The translations under genes and the position numbers were made by a program. DNA of 64,000 nucleotides from Sparassis latifolia (Eukaryota > Basidiomycota > Agaricomycetes > Polyporales > Sparassidaceae), in assembly GCA_018466975.1 (NCBI GenBank), contig CM031555.1:558001-622000 (forward strand), given 5' to 3'. The notes below the pieces were generated by a model. The model was not told where the DNA came from, ran no database searches, and saw only the letters and a program-made list of their open reading frames with translations. Positions 23,228 to 35,519 of the stretch are shown here, piece after piece (within the stretch, counting starts at the first letter, position 1; each line of letters opens with the position of its first letter).

Positions 23228-25847
23228 ATGCTGTGAGTCACTGCACATATTACCGCGGTCGGGTACTGACATCTCTACCAGCGCCGATCCCTCAAAAAAA
23301 TACAAACCGTACACCCCCCTCAACCTTACTGACCGCCAATGGCCCTCTAAAGTCGTCAAGAAGCCGCCGATCTGGCTGTCGACTGACCTGCGCGATGGCA
23401 ACCAGGCCCTCGCTAACCCGATGACCATCCCGCAGAAGACGCTTTTCTTCCACACTCTCCTCAAATGTGGCTTCAAGGAAATCGAGGTTGCATACCCAGC
23501 CGCGAGCGACACCGACTTCAACTTTGTGCGCGGCCTCATCGAGGAGGGTCAGGTGCCGGACGATGTGTGGTTGCAGGTTAGTCTACTCCCCTTTCACCCA
23601 CCCCGATCCGCCGGCCTTGGAACCCGTAGCTGGTGCTGAAAGTAGGTTGAGCTCAGGTCCTGACTCCCGCACGCGAAGACCTCATCAAGCGTACCGTCGA
23701 AGCGGTCGCCGGCGTCAAGCGCGCCATCATCCACATGTACAATGCAACATCGTGCACCTTCCGCGAGGTAGTCTTCCGTAACTCTAAGGAGGAGACAGTC
23801 GCGCTCGCTGTGAAACATGCCAAGATCGTCCGGCAGCTAACAGAGGAGTGCACGGCGAAGCATGGCACACTCTTCCGGTTCGAGTACAGCCCAGAGATGT
23901 TCACGCAGACTGAGCCAGAGTTCGCTTTGGAAATCTGCGAGGCTGTAAAGGCTGCGTGGGGCAGAGCGGGAACGGCGCCGATGGATCGGATCATCTTCAA
24001 CCTGCCCGCGACTGTCGAGATTGCTCCACCAAATCACTATGCTGACCAGGTGGGTGCGAAGCTGTCACCTCTATAAACATGCTTCTCACCTTCCATGGAG
24101 ATCGAAAACTTTTGTCGTAATATCTCTGAACGGGAGAAAATCATTGTCAGTCTGCATCCGCATAACGATCGCGGTAGGTGATACCACTTCATCGTGCATG
24201 GATGAAAAGTCAATGTTTTGCCCTTTAGGCCAAGGCATTGCTGCTGCAGAGCTGGGTCTGCTTGCAGGTGCCGACCGCATCGAAGGCTGCCTGTTCGGCA
24301 ATGGCGAGCGGACGGGTAACGTCGATCTCGTCAACCTCGCGCTGAACCAATACACTCAGGGCATCAATCCCGGTGTCGACTTCAGTGATATCCAGGCAGT
24401 GATTGATATTGTAACACAATGCAATGACTTGCCCGTACACCCTCGCCATCCGTACGCTGGAGAGCTTGTCTTCACCGCTTTCTCGGGCTCACACCAGGAC
24501 GCCGTCAAGAAGGGCTTTGAGGCGCAGCGGATACGACACGCGAAGGCTGCTGCCACTGGCGAGCCTCAATACTGGGACATGCCTTACCTACCGATCGACC
24601 CTGCGGACCTGGGTTGCAACTACGAGGCAGTCATCCGTGTCAACGCCCAGTCTGGCAAGGGCGGCATCGCATATCTCGTCCAACAGCACTTGCAGCTGGA
24701 CATGCCCCGAAAAATGCAGATCTCGTTCTACCAGATCATCCAGGAGATTGCGGACCGCGAGGCGCGCGAGATGACCGTGGAGGACATTACGGAGGCCTTC
24801 CGCACCACGTACCACTATGGCGGATCGAAGTACGAGGGCCGGCTGGTGCTAAAGTCTTTCCGAATCTCCGCAGAGCCCTCTGCGGACCTCGTGACCAGCG
24901 ACGAGGCTGCCGATGAGCGACGCCAGTTCGACGGCACTATCAGCGTCGACGGCGTCCTGCGTGTCATCCGGGGAGACGGGAACGGGCCCTTATCCGCGCT
25001 GCTCGATGCACTCCGTACGCACCTCGAGATCGACTACTCGATCCGCGAGTACACGGAACACGCGGTAACGCAGAGCCAGAACGCCAAGGCTGCCTCGTAC
25101 GTCGAGCTCGTCCCGTCTGCGCCGGACGTCAAGGGTACCCGTCGTTCCGCCGAGTCGTGGTGGGGCGTCGGTGTCGACTCGGACATCGCAGGCTCCGGCT
25201 TACGTGCGGTACTGAGCGCGGTGAACGCCGCGATTGGCACGCGCGAACTGCCCGAGCTCAGGCTGAGCGTCGGGTACAGTGCCAAGTCCGGGCAGGCTGA
25301 CATTGCGTCCGTGGTCCTCAACTCGCTGCACCTCGAGCTCCCGCGTCGCCTGCAGGCGTCGTTCTTCGAAGTCGTGCAGCGCGCGGCGCGCGAGTCCGGC
25401 GGGGAGATCTCGTACTCGGACCTCATCGCGCTTTTCCGCGAGACGTACGGGTACGAGGTGCCGGACCGCGAGGGCCGCTTCGTCATGAAGAGCTTCCACA
25501 TGGACAACCTCCTCGAGAGCGGTCGCAAGGAGCTCACTGGCGAGTTCGTCATCAACGGCGAGCTCCGCCAGGTCTCCGGCCAGGGCAACGGCGCCTTATC
25601 CGCGGCCCTGGATGCACTGAACCAGCACCTCTATGGGAAGGTCGGTATCCGCGAGTACTCGGAGCACTCGATTGGTGAGGGCACGGAGGTGAAGGCAGCA
25701 TCATACGTCGAGCTTGCGTACGAGGCGGACGGAGGTGCAGTGAGGTTCAACGCCTGGGGCGTTGCAACAGACACGGATATCGCTGCATCAGGCTTGAAGG
25801 CTTTGTTGTGTGCGGCAGGCAGGATTGACCTCATGACGCGTCGATAG
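23228..25847 (+). CDS. LEU4: 2-Isopropylmalate synthase with duplicated C-terminal regulatory module
   Basis: First committed enzyme of leucine synthesis: acetyl-CoA plus 2-oxoisovalerate to 2-isopropylmalate. Five exons (23228-23232, 23282-23576, 23657-24049, 24101-24173, 24229-25847) join in phase to 794 residues. Catalytic signatures: [37 protein letters not shown] (metal-binding His-x-His) and [16 protein letters not shown]. The first exon is only ATGCT. After the TIM barrel, a linker-plus-regulatory module runs from about residue 392 ([16 protein letters not shown]) to 590. A second, diverged copy runs from about 603 ([18 protein letters not shown]) to 790. Each copy has LPRR/MPRK, an F-x-x-x-[28 protein letters not shown] and a D-I-AxSGL end. 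Yeast Leu4 is about 619 residues with one module. The extra copy could change leucine feedback; that is inference. Confidence 0.94.
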
Positions 25848-26125
25848 GAGAAGGAAGGATTGGATGCACCCGTAAAACTGCCGATGCTTAGCATGCATAT
25901 AATGGCAGCATCATCTAGTATTACCTTGATGTACGAATGAATGTGTTGGTGCCACGACGTACCTCACCGCTGCCCCCCTGCAAGCCTCCACAAATCGGCG
26001 CAAGCTATACTGCTGGCGTTTTCTACGAGCCACCTGAATCATGATGCTTAGCAACTAGTAGAAAGCAGGCTGATACGACAAAAAGAAAGGCCTATGATAC
26101 GTATAATAAAACAACAGAGCAGCTT

Positions 26126-28225
26126 TCAGAACTTGAACTCCCTCTCCCTCCTGTTGTCCCTGTCTCGGTCCATCTTTTGCTTCTTCTTCGCCATTTCCTT
26201 TGCGATCATGTCCGAGAAGTCCTCCTTGGAACCAGGGACGCCTGCAGAGCCGCGAGAATGCTGGTCGTACTTCCTGCGAAGTTCCTCCGTGGACATACCC
26301 TCCAGCTCCGCCGCATCGATGGAGACTTCCACGCCATTGGACCTGCGCTATAGGAGACAGACCTGTCAGTAAAGCATCTCACTGTGGCCTGCTGACGCAC
26401 CTTGGCACCCCTCTCGTCTCCGAGGACGGGAATTGCACCAGCACCGGTAACAGCACTGACATCGTACCCACGCTCGCTGCCTATGAGGCCTCTGACCGAC
26501 GTTTGCTTCTCTGGCACCACCTGGTAAAGCGACCTTGGGCCGGTCTCTGCAGCTTCGGACTGTGCTCTTCCACCATGTTTCCGCAGTTCCAAGAAGTCGG
26601 GTGTCTCGAGTCCACCAGCCACCGTGGACACAACACTTGTCATACCAGATGGCGTCTCGAGGCCTGATGGTGTCTGAAGACCGTCTGCTGGAGTGGGTTC
26701 CGGGGCCTCCTCTTCTTCGCTCTCTTCCTCGCTCTCCTCTTCCTCCTCCTCTGAAATGTTTGTTAGCTTACAAAATGCGGTGATAATCATGAGTCAACGC
26801 ACCTTCTTCGGGCTCCAGTTCGCCCCACATATTCCGATCCACTGGTTCACCCATCTGCAGACCGGGAATCAGTCAGATAACAATATAGTGAATGAAAGTC
26901 CTACATCGGCATCGTTGTTCTTTGGCAATACACCGAATACGTCACCATACAACGGACGGTTGTACTCGTCAAGGGGGGGCTTACCCCAACCACCTGGATG
27001 GAAACCCCATTGAGCACTTCACACAGTGGGTCAGCACATTGCTCAACACAACGATCCAGAACACGCACCCTTCCGGTATAGGAGCATTCAAGCCGGGAAT
27101 TCTTAGTGTTGGGTAGCTCGGTGGAGGGCCGAAGCGCTGCATACTGATAAGCCATGGCGGAGGTGCGAGCGGCGGGATAGATAACGCTTCTACAAGCTCA
27201 GGGGAGAGATCACCAGGTCGCTTGTGCTTCAGCTGGGTCTCAAATTCCTTGCCTTCATAATACCTATCAGCATTGGGAGTGTTAGCTGCACAAGAAAGAG
27301 GCGCAACTGACTGCTCACATCTCGCCAAAGATCGTGACGTTCGGCTTGGTCATGAACTTGAAGAAGGCGTCGTGCAGCTTCTGGTAGTCGATGTCGACCT
27401 TGCCCATCTTTGGCTGGACCCGTTCGCGAGTTTTCGCCTTGAGTGACATGTTGGCCTCCTTTTCCTTGACAGCGTCTCGCATTGTAGCAATACCAGTATC
27501 GGCGATGTAGGACGGAAGCTGAAAGGGTGGCTTCTCGATACCCCTCTTGCCTTGCAGGTAGTCGCGCTTCGCGCTCCAGTGGCTAGGGATGGGCACTGTA
27601 TTTCTGTAACTTTTAAGATGAAGCAGCATGCGAGGATCAGCAGCAGTAACGTCTGTCCACTCGACGACCTCCGGTTTCTTCACTAATTGCTTTAATTCGG
27701 CGACCGTCAACCGGTTTAGTTTGCGCGCTTTCTTCTTGGAAAGAGGTTTCTTTTCTTCATCTTCCGAGTCGCCCTCCGATAGCACACCGTCGTCATTGTA
27801 GAGGACTTCGCCCTTTGAGATTTCCTGATCACGGCTCTGGGGAAAGGTGACCGCATGAATAGGGGATTCGCGGCCAAGGAGGACTGGAGACGCACAGATG
27901 CTGTTTCAAGGGGCGGCTGGAAGCGAGCAAATACGTCGGAGAATGCTTCGAGGGCAGCGCCCTTAACATCCAACTGCTCAGACACGTACTCGACATTCTG
28001 AAACTGATCGCCGTCTTCCATCTTCACATCCTCCCCGTTTGTCTCCTGCGACGCATGTGAGGTCGTGTTCTTCGCGGCACGAGAAGGTGTACGCACCGGT
28101 GATGCAGTCTTCTCCTCCACCTTCTTCTGCTTCTGCTTCAGACGGCGTAGCTGATTTTTGGACTTGATCTTGGGGTGCGCTTTGACGCCATTCGTGATGA
28201 TCGCGGTTTCCACTTGTGCAACCAT
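26126..28225 (-). CDS. Splicing factor 3b subunit 2 (SF3B2/Cus1)
   Basis: Component of the U2 snRNP SF3b complex that holds the branch-site helix. Six or more exons, about 620 residues, starting MVAQVETAIITNGVKAHPK. The N-terminus is Lys-rich (KSKNQLRRLKQKQKK). The DUF382/PSP core is plain: NRLTVAELKQLVKKPEVVEW, DPRMLLHLKSYRNTVPIP, HWSAKRDYLQGKRGIEKPPF and, in the next exons, PPPWLISMQRFGPPPSYP and WGFHPGGWGKPP. A Glu/Ser-rich run follows. The C-terminus (STEELRRKYDQH, SDMIAKEMAKKKQK, ending REREFKF) matches the conserved tail of the family. It is convergent with LEU4 and divergent from eIF4A. Essential in yeast; no defect seen here. Confidence 0.93.
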
Positions 28226-28524
28226 GTTTCAATCTGGAGCGAAGACGAAGACCGAAGTGGGGAAGAAGGAGGTGTATGAACGGGCGTCGTCCCAGTCGAG
28301 CCTGGGCAGCTGACGTAAGAGTCAATTCCCACGTTTGGGTACGGAGTTTGAACTTTCCGGCAGGCTCCGTAAGTAGTTCAGTCATCGTCGAGACAGCAAA
28401 ATTTGCTTCTGGACAAGTCTTCTGACGAACAGAACTTTTACAATCAACACTCGCCAACCCTTTTCTCTACGCCAGTCGATCACGGCCGTCGACTGCTACG
28501 TATCACGAACCAGATCAAGACCAA
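28226..28524. promoter_or_regulatory. Divergent promoter, SF3b2 / eIF4A
   Basis: 299 bases between the two start codons, so the two genes share an upstream region. It is GC-rich near SF3b2 and AT-richer near eIF4A. No specific motif was recognised. Confidence 0.45.
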
Positions 28525-30069
28525 ATGTCAACGTGAGTGGCCTCAGGCGGGCTCTGCAGTCACTTCCGTAGCTGACGCAGTCGGAATCCCCAGAGAACAG
28601 CTTCAGGATGTCCAGGAGGCGGAAATCGAGTCCAACTGGGACCAAATCGTCGACAAGTGCGTATACTGACTGCACCGCAATTGACAGAGTCCGAAGGTGC
28701 TGATTCTATCTGATCTGTAGCTTCGATAACATGGATCTGAAGCCCGAATTGCTTCGGGGCATCTATGCTTACGGGTGAGCCGCCCTACGTGTCTCTGACT
28801 CGTACACCTCCTGACTCCTTTTAGTTTTGAGCGCCCCTCTGCCATCCAGCAGCGCGCGATTGTCCCCGTCATCAAGGGCCACGATGTCATTGCCCAGGCT
28901 CAGTCCGGTACCGGCAAGACTGCCACCTTCTCCATCGCCATTCTCCAAAAGCTCGACCCTGCGATCAAGGGCACGCAGGCCCTCATCATTGCGCCGACGC
29001 GTGAGCTCGCGCAGCAAATCCAAAAGGTCGTCGTCGCCCTCGGCGACTACATGAACATCGAGTGCCATGCCTGCGTCGGCGGCACGAACGTGCGCGAGGA
29101 CATGGCAAAGCTGCAGGAGGGCGTGCAGATCGTCGTTGGCACCCCCGGCCGTGTGTTCGACATGATCAACCGCCGCGCGCTCAGGACCGACACCATCAAG
29201 ATGTTCTGTCTGGACGAGGCCGACGAGATGTTGTCGCGCGGATTCAAGGACCAGATCTACGAGGTCTTCCAGCTGCTCCCGCAGGACACCCAGGTCGTGC
29301 TGCTCTCGGCCACCATGCCTGCGGACGTGCTCGAGGTGACGAAGAAGTTCATGCGTGAACCCATTCGTATCCTCGTCAAGCGGGACGAGTTGACGTTGGA
29401 AGGTATCAAGCAGTTCTACATTGCTGTCGAGAAGGAGGAGTGGAAGCTGGACACCCTGTGCGATCTATACGAGACCGTTACGATTACCCAGGCCGTCATT
29501 TTCTGCAACACGAGGAGAAAAGTCGACTGGTTGACAGAGAAAATGCACTCGCGGGAGTTCACCGTCTCCGCTATGGTACGTGGTGTCGTTTCCTCGGTCA
29601 GGTTCGTGTGCAGGTTACTGAGGTATGTTTGTCAGCACGGCGACATGGAGCAGAAGCAGCGTGAAGTCCTGATGAAGGAGTTCCGTTCTGGCTCGTCCCG
29701 TGTGCTCATCACGACAGATTTACTCGCTCGCGGTATCGACGTCCAGCAGGTGTCGCTCGTCATCAATTACGACCTGCCCACTAACCGGGAGAGCTACATT
29801 CATCGTATTGGCCGTGGTGGACGTTTCGGACGCAAGGGCGTTGCCATCAATTTTGTTACGACGGAAGATGTGCGGATGTTGAGGGATATTGAACGTGAGT
29901 GATGCTCGCTCGGGTTGGTGGGCTTGTTAGCTGATGCATTATATGTTGCAGAATTCTATAACACTCAGATTGATGAAATGCCACTGAACGTCGCGTATGT
30001 AATTTTGGTGATATTGAGTGCTCGCAATCGAATCTCATGTTTCGCCTCATATCTAGCGACCTCATCTAG
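28525..30069 (+). CDS. Translation initiation factor eIF4A (DEAD-box RNA helicase)
   Basis: ATP-dependent RNA helicase of the eIF4F cap complex; it unwinds 5' leaders for scanning. Seven exons, about 397 residues. The first exon is 8 nt (ATG TCA AC). Using the acceptor after AATCCCCAG gives [20 protein letters not shown], the expected N-terminus. Helicase motifs in order: Q motif (F-E-R-P-S-A-I-Q), [62 protein letters not shown] and [13 protein letters not shown]. An intron of about 65 nt splits VSAM/HGDMEQ near 29577-29635. The last exons give [18 protein letters not shown], a typical eIF4A end. Distinguished from Fal1/eIF4AIII by the N- and C-termini. Confidence 0.96.
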
Positions 30070-31020
30070 ATGCACCCCACGTTGCGCCCTTGAAGACTAT
30101 CTTATCACGGACTTCCGCCTCCTTCGTCGGGTCAACGGCCCCAAAATTGTTTTCTCTCGTCGCTTAATCCCACCGTCTTACGACCACCTGCGCGTTGCAC
30201 ACACACCTCATTGTCTTGCCGCATCACGAGAAGCACCATCGATTTCCCTCGTCTGTCCTGATTGTTATGCGCCCAGTGGCGGAAGTTGTTCGTATACATT
30301 GTCCATTGCCTGTTTCGAATGTACTGTGTGTGTCCTGCGATATATTACTCTATGCATGTCAATTTCAGCCTGACCCGTGTGATGCGGGATGGGTGCGGGA
30401 ATATGAGAGATGTGATACGAAGGTGGGACCAGGAACATGCGGGAAGGGGGAGGCTGTGTGGCGAGGCTGTGTTGGTGGCGTGGGCCTCTTCCCGGGTGGG
30501 AGATCAGGTCGTTGGAGTCAAAAGATTGGCCCGGGTCGTCCTCGAAGACTCGCAGAGGAGGCACTGCTTGTCAAGCAGTTTCGCGGTGGGCCCACACTCC
30601 GACCATATAATTTGTCATATTTGAGGCATGGAGGATTGACTTTTTATACGAGACAGACCGGTCGTGCGTGCCGCCGTGCACCGGGACTCGGACGTTGTCC
30701 ACTCGATAGCATACGCTTAGCAAACACTCAGCATACAGGCTGCTTGTCCCATGTTCTTGTTCTGACAGTCCATCATCGTTTCCCTGCAGGCAATTGATCC
30801 TTCGCCAGTCCGAGTGCAAAGCTTGTTCCCTTTTCTGCCACTCGTTGTGGGGCCGTGCCTGCCTGTACTCGCGACGATTGATATCCGTGGGGCCACTGGC
30901 CAAGCTTGAACTTGCTTTTGATCGCTAACTTATTATATATGGCGAGTTTCCCTCTCTTACCCCGAGATCCTCCTCTAACCTGCCACCTACAATCTCTCCA
31001 AAAAGCAGATATCCGTCGGC
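30070..31020. other. Intergenic region between eIF4A and the phosphatase
   Basis: About 950 bases. The first part should be the eIF4A 3' UTR and the last part the promoter of the downstream phosphatase. Several overlapping open frames (for example 30195-30797 +) exist but read as low-quality translations without family features. No gene called. Confidence 0.5.
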
Positions 31021-31592
31021 ATGAAGCTCATTTCTCCTGCGCCGCTATCGTTCAGCCCGTCCCTGTCCAGTGCGTCGTCCTGGCATACTGCACAATCTGC
31101 ATTCCCTGGCTCTCCTACCAGCGCCTCCGGTTCTTCTACTACCTTCGCGCCTACAGAGATCCTCCCGCGACTCTTCATATCCGACCTCGGCGCCGCCGAG
31201 AGCGCCACGACCCTCACCTCCTCGGGATCACACACGTGGTCAGCGCGATGTGCGGCCGCGTGCTCGTCCCCTCAGGCATGCCGCTCAAGCACCTCCAGCT
31301 TCCCATCCACGACAATCCCTTCGCGGAACTCGCCCAACTCCTCCCGGCAGCGACGTCCTTTGTGTCCGACGCGCTCCGCGACCCAAACGCGCGCGTTCTC
31401 GTGCATTGTGTGCAGGGCGTCAGCCGGAGTTCCAGTGTCGTCTGCGCCTTCCTCATCGCCCACTACGGCTGGTCCCCCGACCGCGCCCTCCAGTTCGTCC
31501 GCTCCAAGTGGAGCCGCGCAGACCCAAACCCCGGGTTTGTCGGCCAGCTGAGCGAGTACGCGGAGTCGCTGCGAGCGCCCGCCCGTCAATAG
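31021..31592 (+). CDS. Dual-specificity protein phosphatase (DUSP), apparent frameshift
   Basis: Cysteine-based phosphatase of the atypical DUSP type. The N-terminal half in one frame ends FAPTEILPRLFISDLGAAES, the canonical opening of the DUSP fold. The rest is one frame over: LGITHVVSAM, LPIHDNPFAEL (general acid Asp), then the active site HCVQGVSRSSSVV (HCX5R) and ALQFVRSKWSRADPNPGF. The two halves meet at 31219-31223, where base 31221 would have to be read twice. As written, the upstream frame runs past the catalytic site in the wrong frame. One missing C would give an intact protein of about 190 residues. A low-complexity Ser/Pro segment precedes the domain. Substrate unknown. No intron with usable ends can explain the shift. 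Confidence 0.8.
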
Positions 31593-31974
31593 CGTACGCG
31601 TTTGAAACGCGCTCCTTCTTTCCTCCGTGGACTGTATCCCTCGTTATCTTCGTCCCTTACCCCCTATTAGCCGTCGCATCATTCTGTCCTGCATCATGTC
31701 GCAATACGCTTTCCGCATAGCAACAGCACCGTTTCCCGCATAGGCATCGTAGTCCCTACCTTAGTGCTATTATATTGAAGCATAGAGCTGAACGTACTGT
31801 ATGTACCTACTGTGCCCGTGTGGCAATCTTCATGGGTTCTTGCACTTCTGGATTCGTGAGTAATGAGCAGCATCGGCGGTGAAGCTCCAACACGAATAGT
31901 ATACAATAATGTACAGTAACCATACATACTCCTACAACATTGAATGCGCGACAGCCATACATGAGTCCAATGTG
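31593..31974. other. Convergent intergenic region
   Basis: About 380 bases between the DUSP and Rab stop codons, AT-rich toward the right; likely two 3' UTRs. No gene seen. Confidence 0.5.
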
Positions 31975-32987
<1,013 letters not shown>

Positions 32988-33215
32988 GATCGTTCTGGCG
33001 AAGCTAAATAACTTGTCTGTCGTCTAGCAGATGGAAAATGAGAGCAGAATGCAAGTGAAAAAGATCCGAGAAAACTACAAAGTGTGTTCAGCTGTAGTGC
33101 TGTAGCCATGACGGTGGTGGCTGGGTGGGGACGCGCCCACGTGGCTTCCCCGGAGCTGCCCGGTTGCTCGACGTTGCAAACACAGCGTTGCTCCTCGCGC
33201 ATACCGTCCGTCACG
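32988..33215. promoter_or_regulatory. Divergent promoter, Rab / ATP synthase epsilon
   Basis: 228 bases separate the two start codons. The region is mixed in composition and I recognised no factor site. Confidence 0.4.
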
Positions 33216-33553
33216 ATGAGCAGTACTACCTGGCGCAGTGTCTTTTCGTATGTCTCACCCAGCTCACGCAGGGGTTGTAAATCTGACGCAAACGCTCATT
33301 TGTAGGTACAACAAGTACACCCAGATCGCCGCTCGGGCTCTCCGCCAGTCGCTGAAGGAGGAGGAGCGTGTCGCTGCGGAGAAGAGGGGGCTCACAATTT
33401 TGCGGTACCAGCAATGGGAGAACGGCCAGGGTGGCAAGCAGGTGCGTCTGCCCATTGCCACGTCACCGGTCTTCGTACCGATAAATTTTCTTCGTACAGG
33501 TGTTCTTGCACGAACCAGAGGAAACCACACCGCCTAAGAGTGCAGCAGTATAA
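33216..33553 (+). CDS. ATP15: Mitochondrial F1-ATP synthase epsilon subunit
   Basis: Small stalk subunit of the mitochondrial ATP synthase. Three exons (33216-33247, 33306-33441, 33500-33553) join in phase to 73 residues starting MSSTTWRSVFSYNKYTQIAA. The W-R-x-x-x-x-x-Y-N-K-Y pattern followed by ARALRQSLKEE is the hallmark of the eukaryotic epsilon family. The C-terminal extension (VFLHEPEETTPPKSAAV) is acidic and longer than in yeast (62 residues), as in other fungi. There is no cleavable presequence, as is usual for this subunit. A shadow frame 5' of the ATG is not needed. Confidence 0.92.
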
Positions 33554-34444
33554 CGATGTTTGAGTGCACCCAATAGAAACAGCTGCACGTTCGTCCGAGA
33601 TGCAGTGTTTTTCAACGGGTGCTATGTCTGACAATCACCCTCACCGTGCCCACCTCTTCTGAGTCTCATTTGATATGCAGATTGGCTAATAGACTGCTCA
33701 CACACACTCCCGCTGTGAATGTGGTTGCGAGAATAACCTTTTGCAGGTTATGACTCGACGACCGCTTTGGCAATGGAAAACCGAAACATTGACAAGCAGT
33801 GCTTCTGGAACAGGGTTGCGTCGTCGGAGTTGAGGTTTGTTTTGTTTTTTCTCATGTTGGATCACAACGAGGACCGCGGCGGTCGGGATGTGACCGGGCG
33901 GTCCTCTTCGCTGGGTGATATAAGACACGGCGTGGCTCATTTTTGGGGTTTGGGTGGGGCGTGCCATTTCCTCTCTGCGCCTGAATGACTTGTACTGGGA
34001 TATTTCTGAGAACCACCTCTTCGCCGCTCGTCTGAGAACGGGTCATGTGGCCATGCTTCAGCTTCCTCCATGCCTTGATGCGGCTCAACATTGTTTGGGG
34101 CTTCTAATAGCAATCCCGCGTTACGACATAGGCCTCGTTGCAGCAACTGTAGGGTCGCGCAGCAGCAGAATTGACTGAAACGTCGAGCCCAGCGCCAGAC
34201 CCACGTGCTGTGGCAGGAGTCGTATATGAGGCTTACGTACGCCCGCGACTTTTCTTTTCTCCCACCTCGTCTCTCCCCTTTCACGATCGACGAACGTCTG
34301 TTCCATATAACTACCCTCAACACTTTGCAACTCGTACGTGTACTCCAGATCAAGCTTTTATCTTGCCGGCGTGCAGTCCGGAACCGCTCGGTTTCTGATC
34401 TCTCTGCCCTCTTTTAACAGTACAACAAATCAAACACGACGACG
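33554..34444. other. Intergenic region upstream of the zinc-knuckle gene
   Basis: About 890 bases. It should contain the ATP15 3' UTR on the left and the promoter and leader of the zinc-knuckle gene on the right, which is pyrimidine-rich near 34250-34330. Short open frames on both strands read poorly. No gene called. Confidence 0.5.
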
Positions 34445-35519
34445 ATGGCCGGAGCGCGAGGTTGTTTTAATTGTGGTGGACGTGCGTCGCGGTCCTTTCA
34501 TTCTCAGTGATAGGCTTTTTTCCCTTCGTAGCCACCTGTGTCTGCGTGGTGGCTTTGCTCCGCCCTGACGGCTGCGTACCCTTCTTGTGACGGTGTGGGG
34601 TGCCGACGAGGACCCTGTTGGTTCTAATTGTCGCTTGTATCGCGTCGATGACATACTGCTGTCGTCGTTACCGAATAGCAACACCTCGCACCTCGCAATA
34701 AATCACTTTTTATCCCTACACATCTTGTGCCTATCGTCTCTGTCCTCAACTGTTGCCCTGTTTAACCACCTTTTTTCGCCGAAACCGACTAGACGGTCAC
34801 CAGGCAGCCAATTGCCCCAAGGCCGGAACGCCTACCTGGTAACGATGCGATCTTGCGCTGCGAAGTTTTGTTTCTGATCGTGTTTCTGCTGGCTCGTAAT
34901 CGCTTGAGAACAGCTACAACTGTGAGCCAATTGTTCTTGTTCTTCGCCGTGAGGTCCCGATGCGTTTTCTAGGCGGACTTGAAGGTCATGTTTCGCGCGA
35001 TTGCACCATGGAGGCGAAGGCCAAGTCCTGCTACAAGTGCGGGCAAGAAGGCCATATTGTGCGCCCTACCTATATTTGCATCTCCATTACGACTCATCGG
35101 GTTGCAGTCGCGGGATTGCCCCGAGAACGCTAACGCTACCTCGAACTCCGGCTTCGGCGGAGGCTACAGCGGATCGTCCGGTACCGAATGCTACCGTTGT
35201 GGCAAGGTCGGACACATCGCCCGTGCATGCCCGGACGCTCAGGGTGCTGGTGGTGGGTACAGCCAAGGCCAGGGCAACTACGGCAGTTTCGGCGGTGGTC
35301 AGCAGAGAGCCTGGTGAGTACCTTCGAGACGCTTCAGTTGTCGCATAGGTCTGACCTTGGTATGGTGTAGCTACACCTGCGGTGGCGTAGGCCATTTGTC
35401 CCGAGACTGCGTGCAAGGATCAAAATGCTACAACTGCTCCGGATTCGTGAGTCCAGTTCCGTTGCAGGCATATCTCGCGTGACTGCCCTAACGCGCCCGC
35501 GGCGGCTGCCGACGCCTGA
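34445..35519 (+). CDS. CCHC zinc-knuckle nucleic-acid-binding protein (Gis2/CNBP-like), 3' end ambiguous
   Basis: RNA/ssDNA-binding protein made of repeated CX2CX4HX4C knuckles; yeast Gis2 and animal CNBP associate with translating ribosomes and mRNA. Exons give MAGARGCFNCGGHGHQAANC, then CYNCGLEGHVSRDC, CYKCGQEGHISRDC, CYRCGKVGHIARAC and CYTCGGVGHLSRDC, with RGG/Gly-rich linkers: five good knuckles. A sixth starts CYNCSGF at 35431-35451. Its second half, HISRDCPNAPAAAADA, lies just beyond, separated by a 21-nt stretch with GT..AG ends (35446-35466). Removing it does not restore the frame, and reading through stops at 35480-35482, losing the last His and Cys. Either the stop is real, or bases are missing. 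The first intron (34482-34792) is 311 nt, long for this genome. Confidence 0.88.

Noticed and set aside
30195..30797. Plus-strand 200-codon open frame after eIF4A
   Set aside because: Overlapping alternative frames and a biased composition (Cys/Arg/His) typical of non-coding translation.
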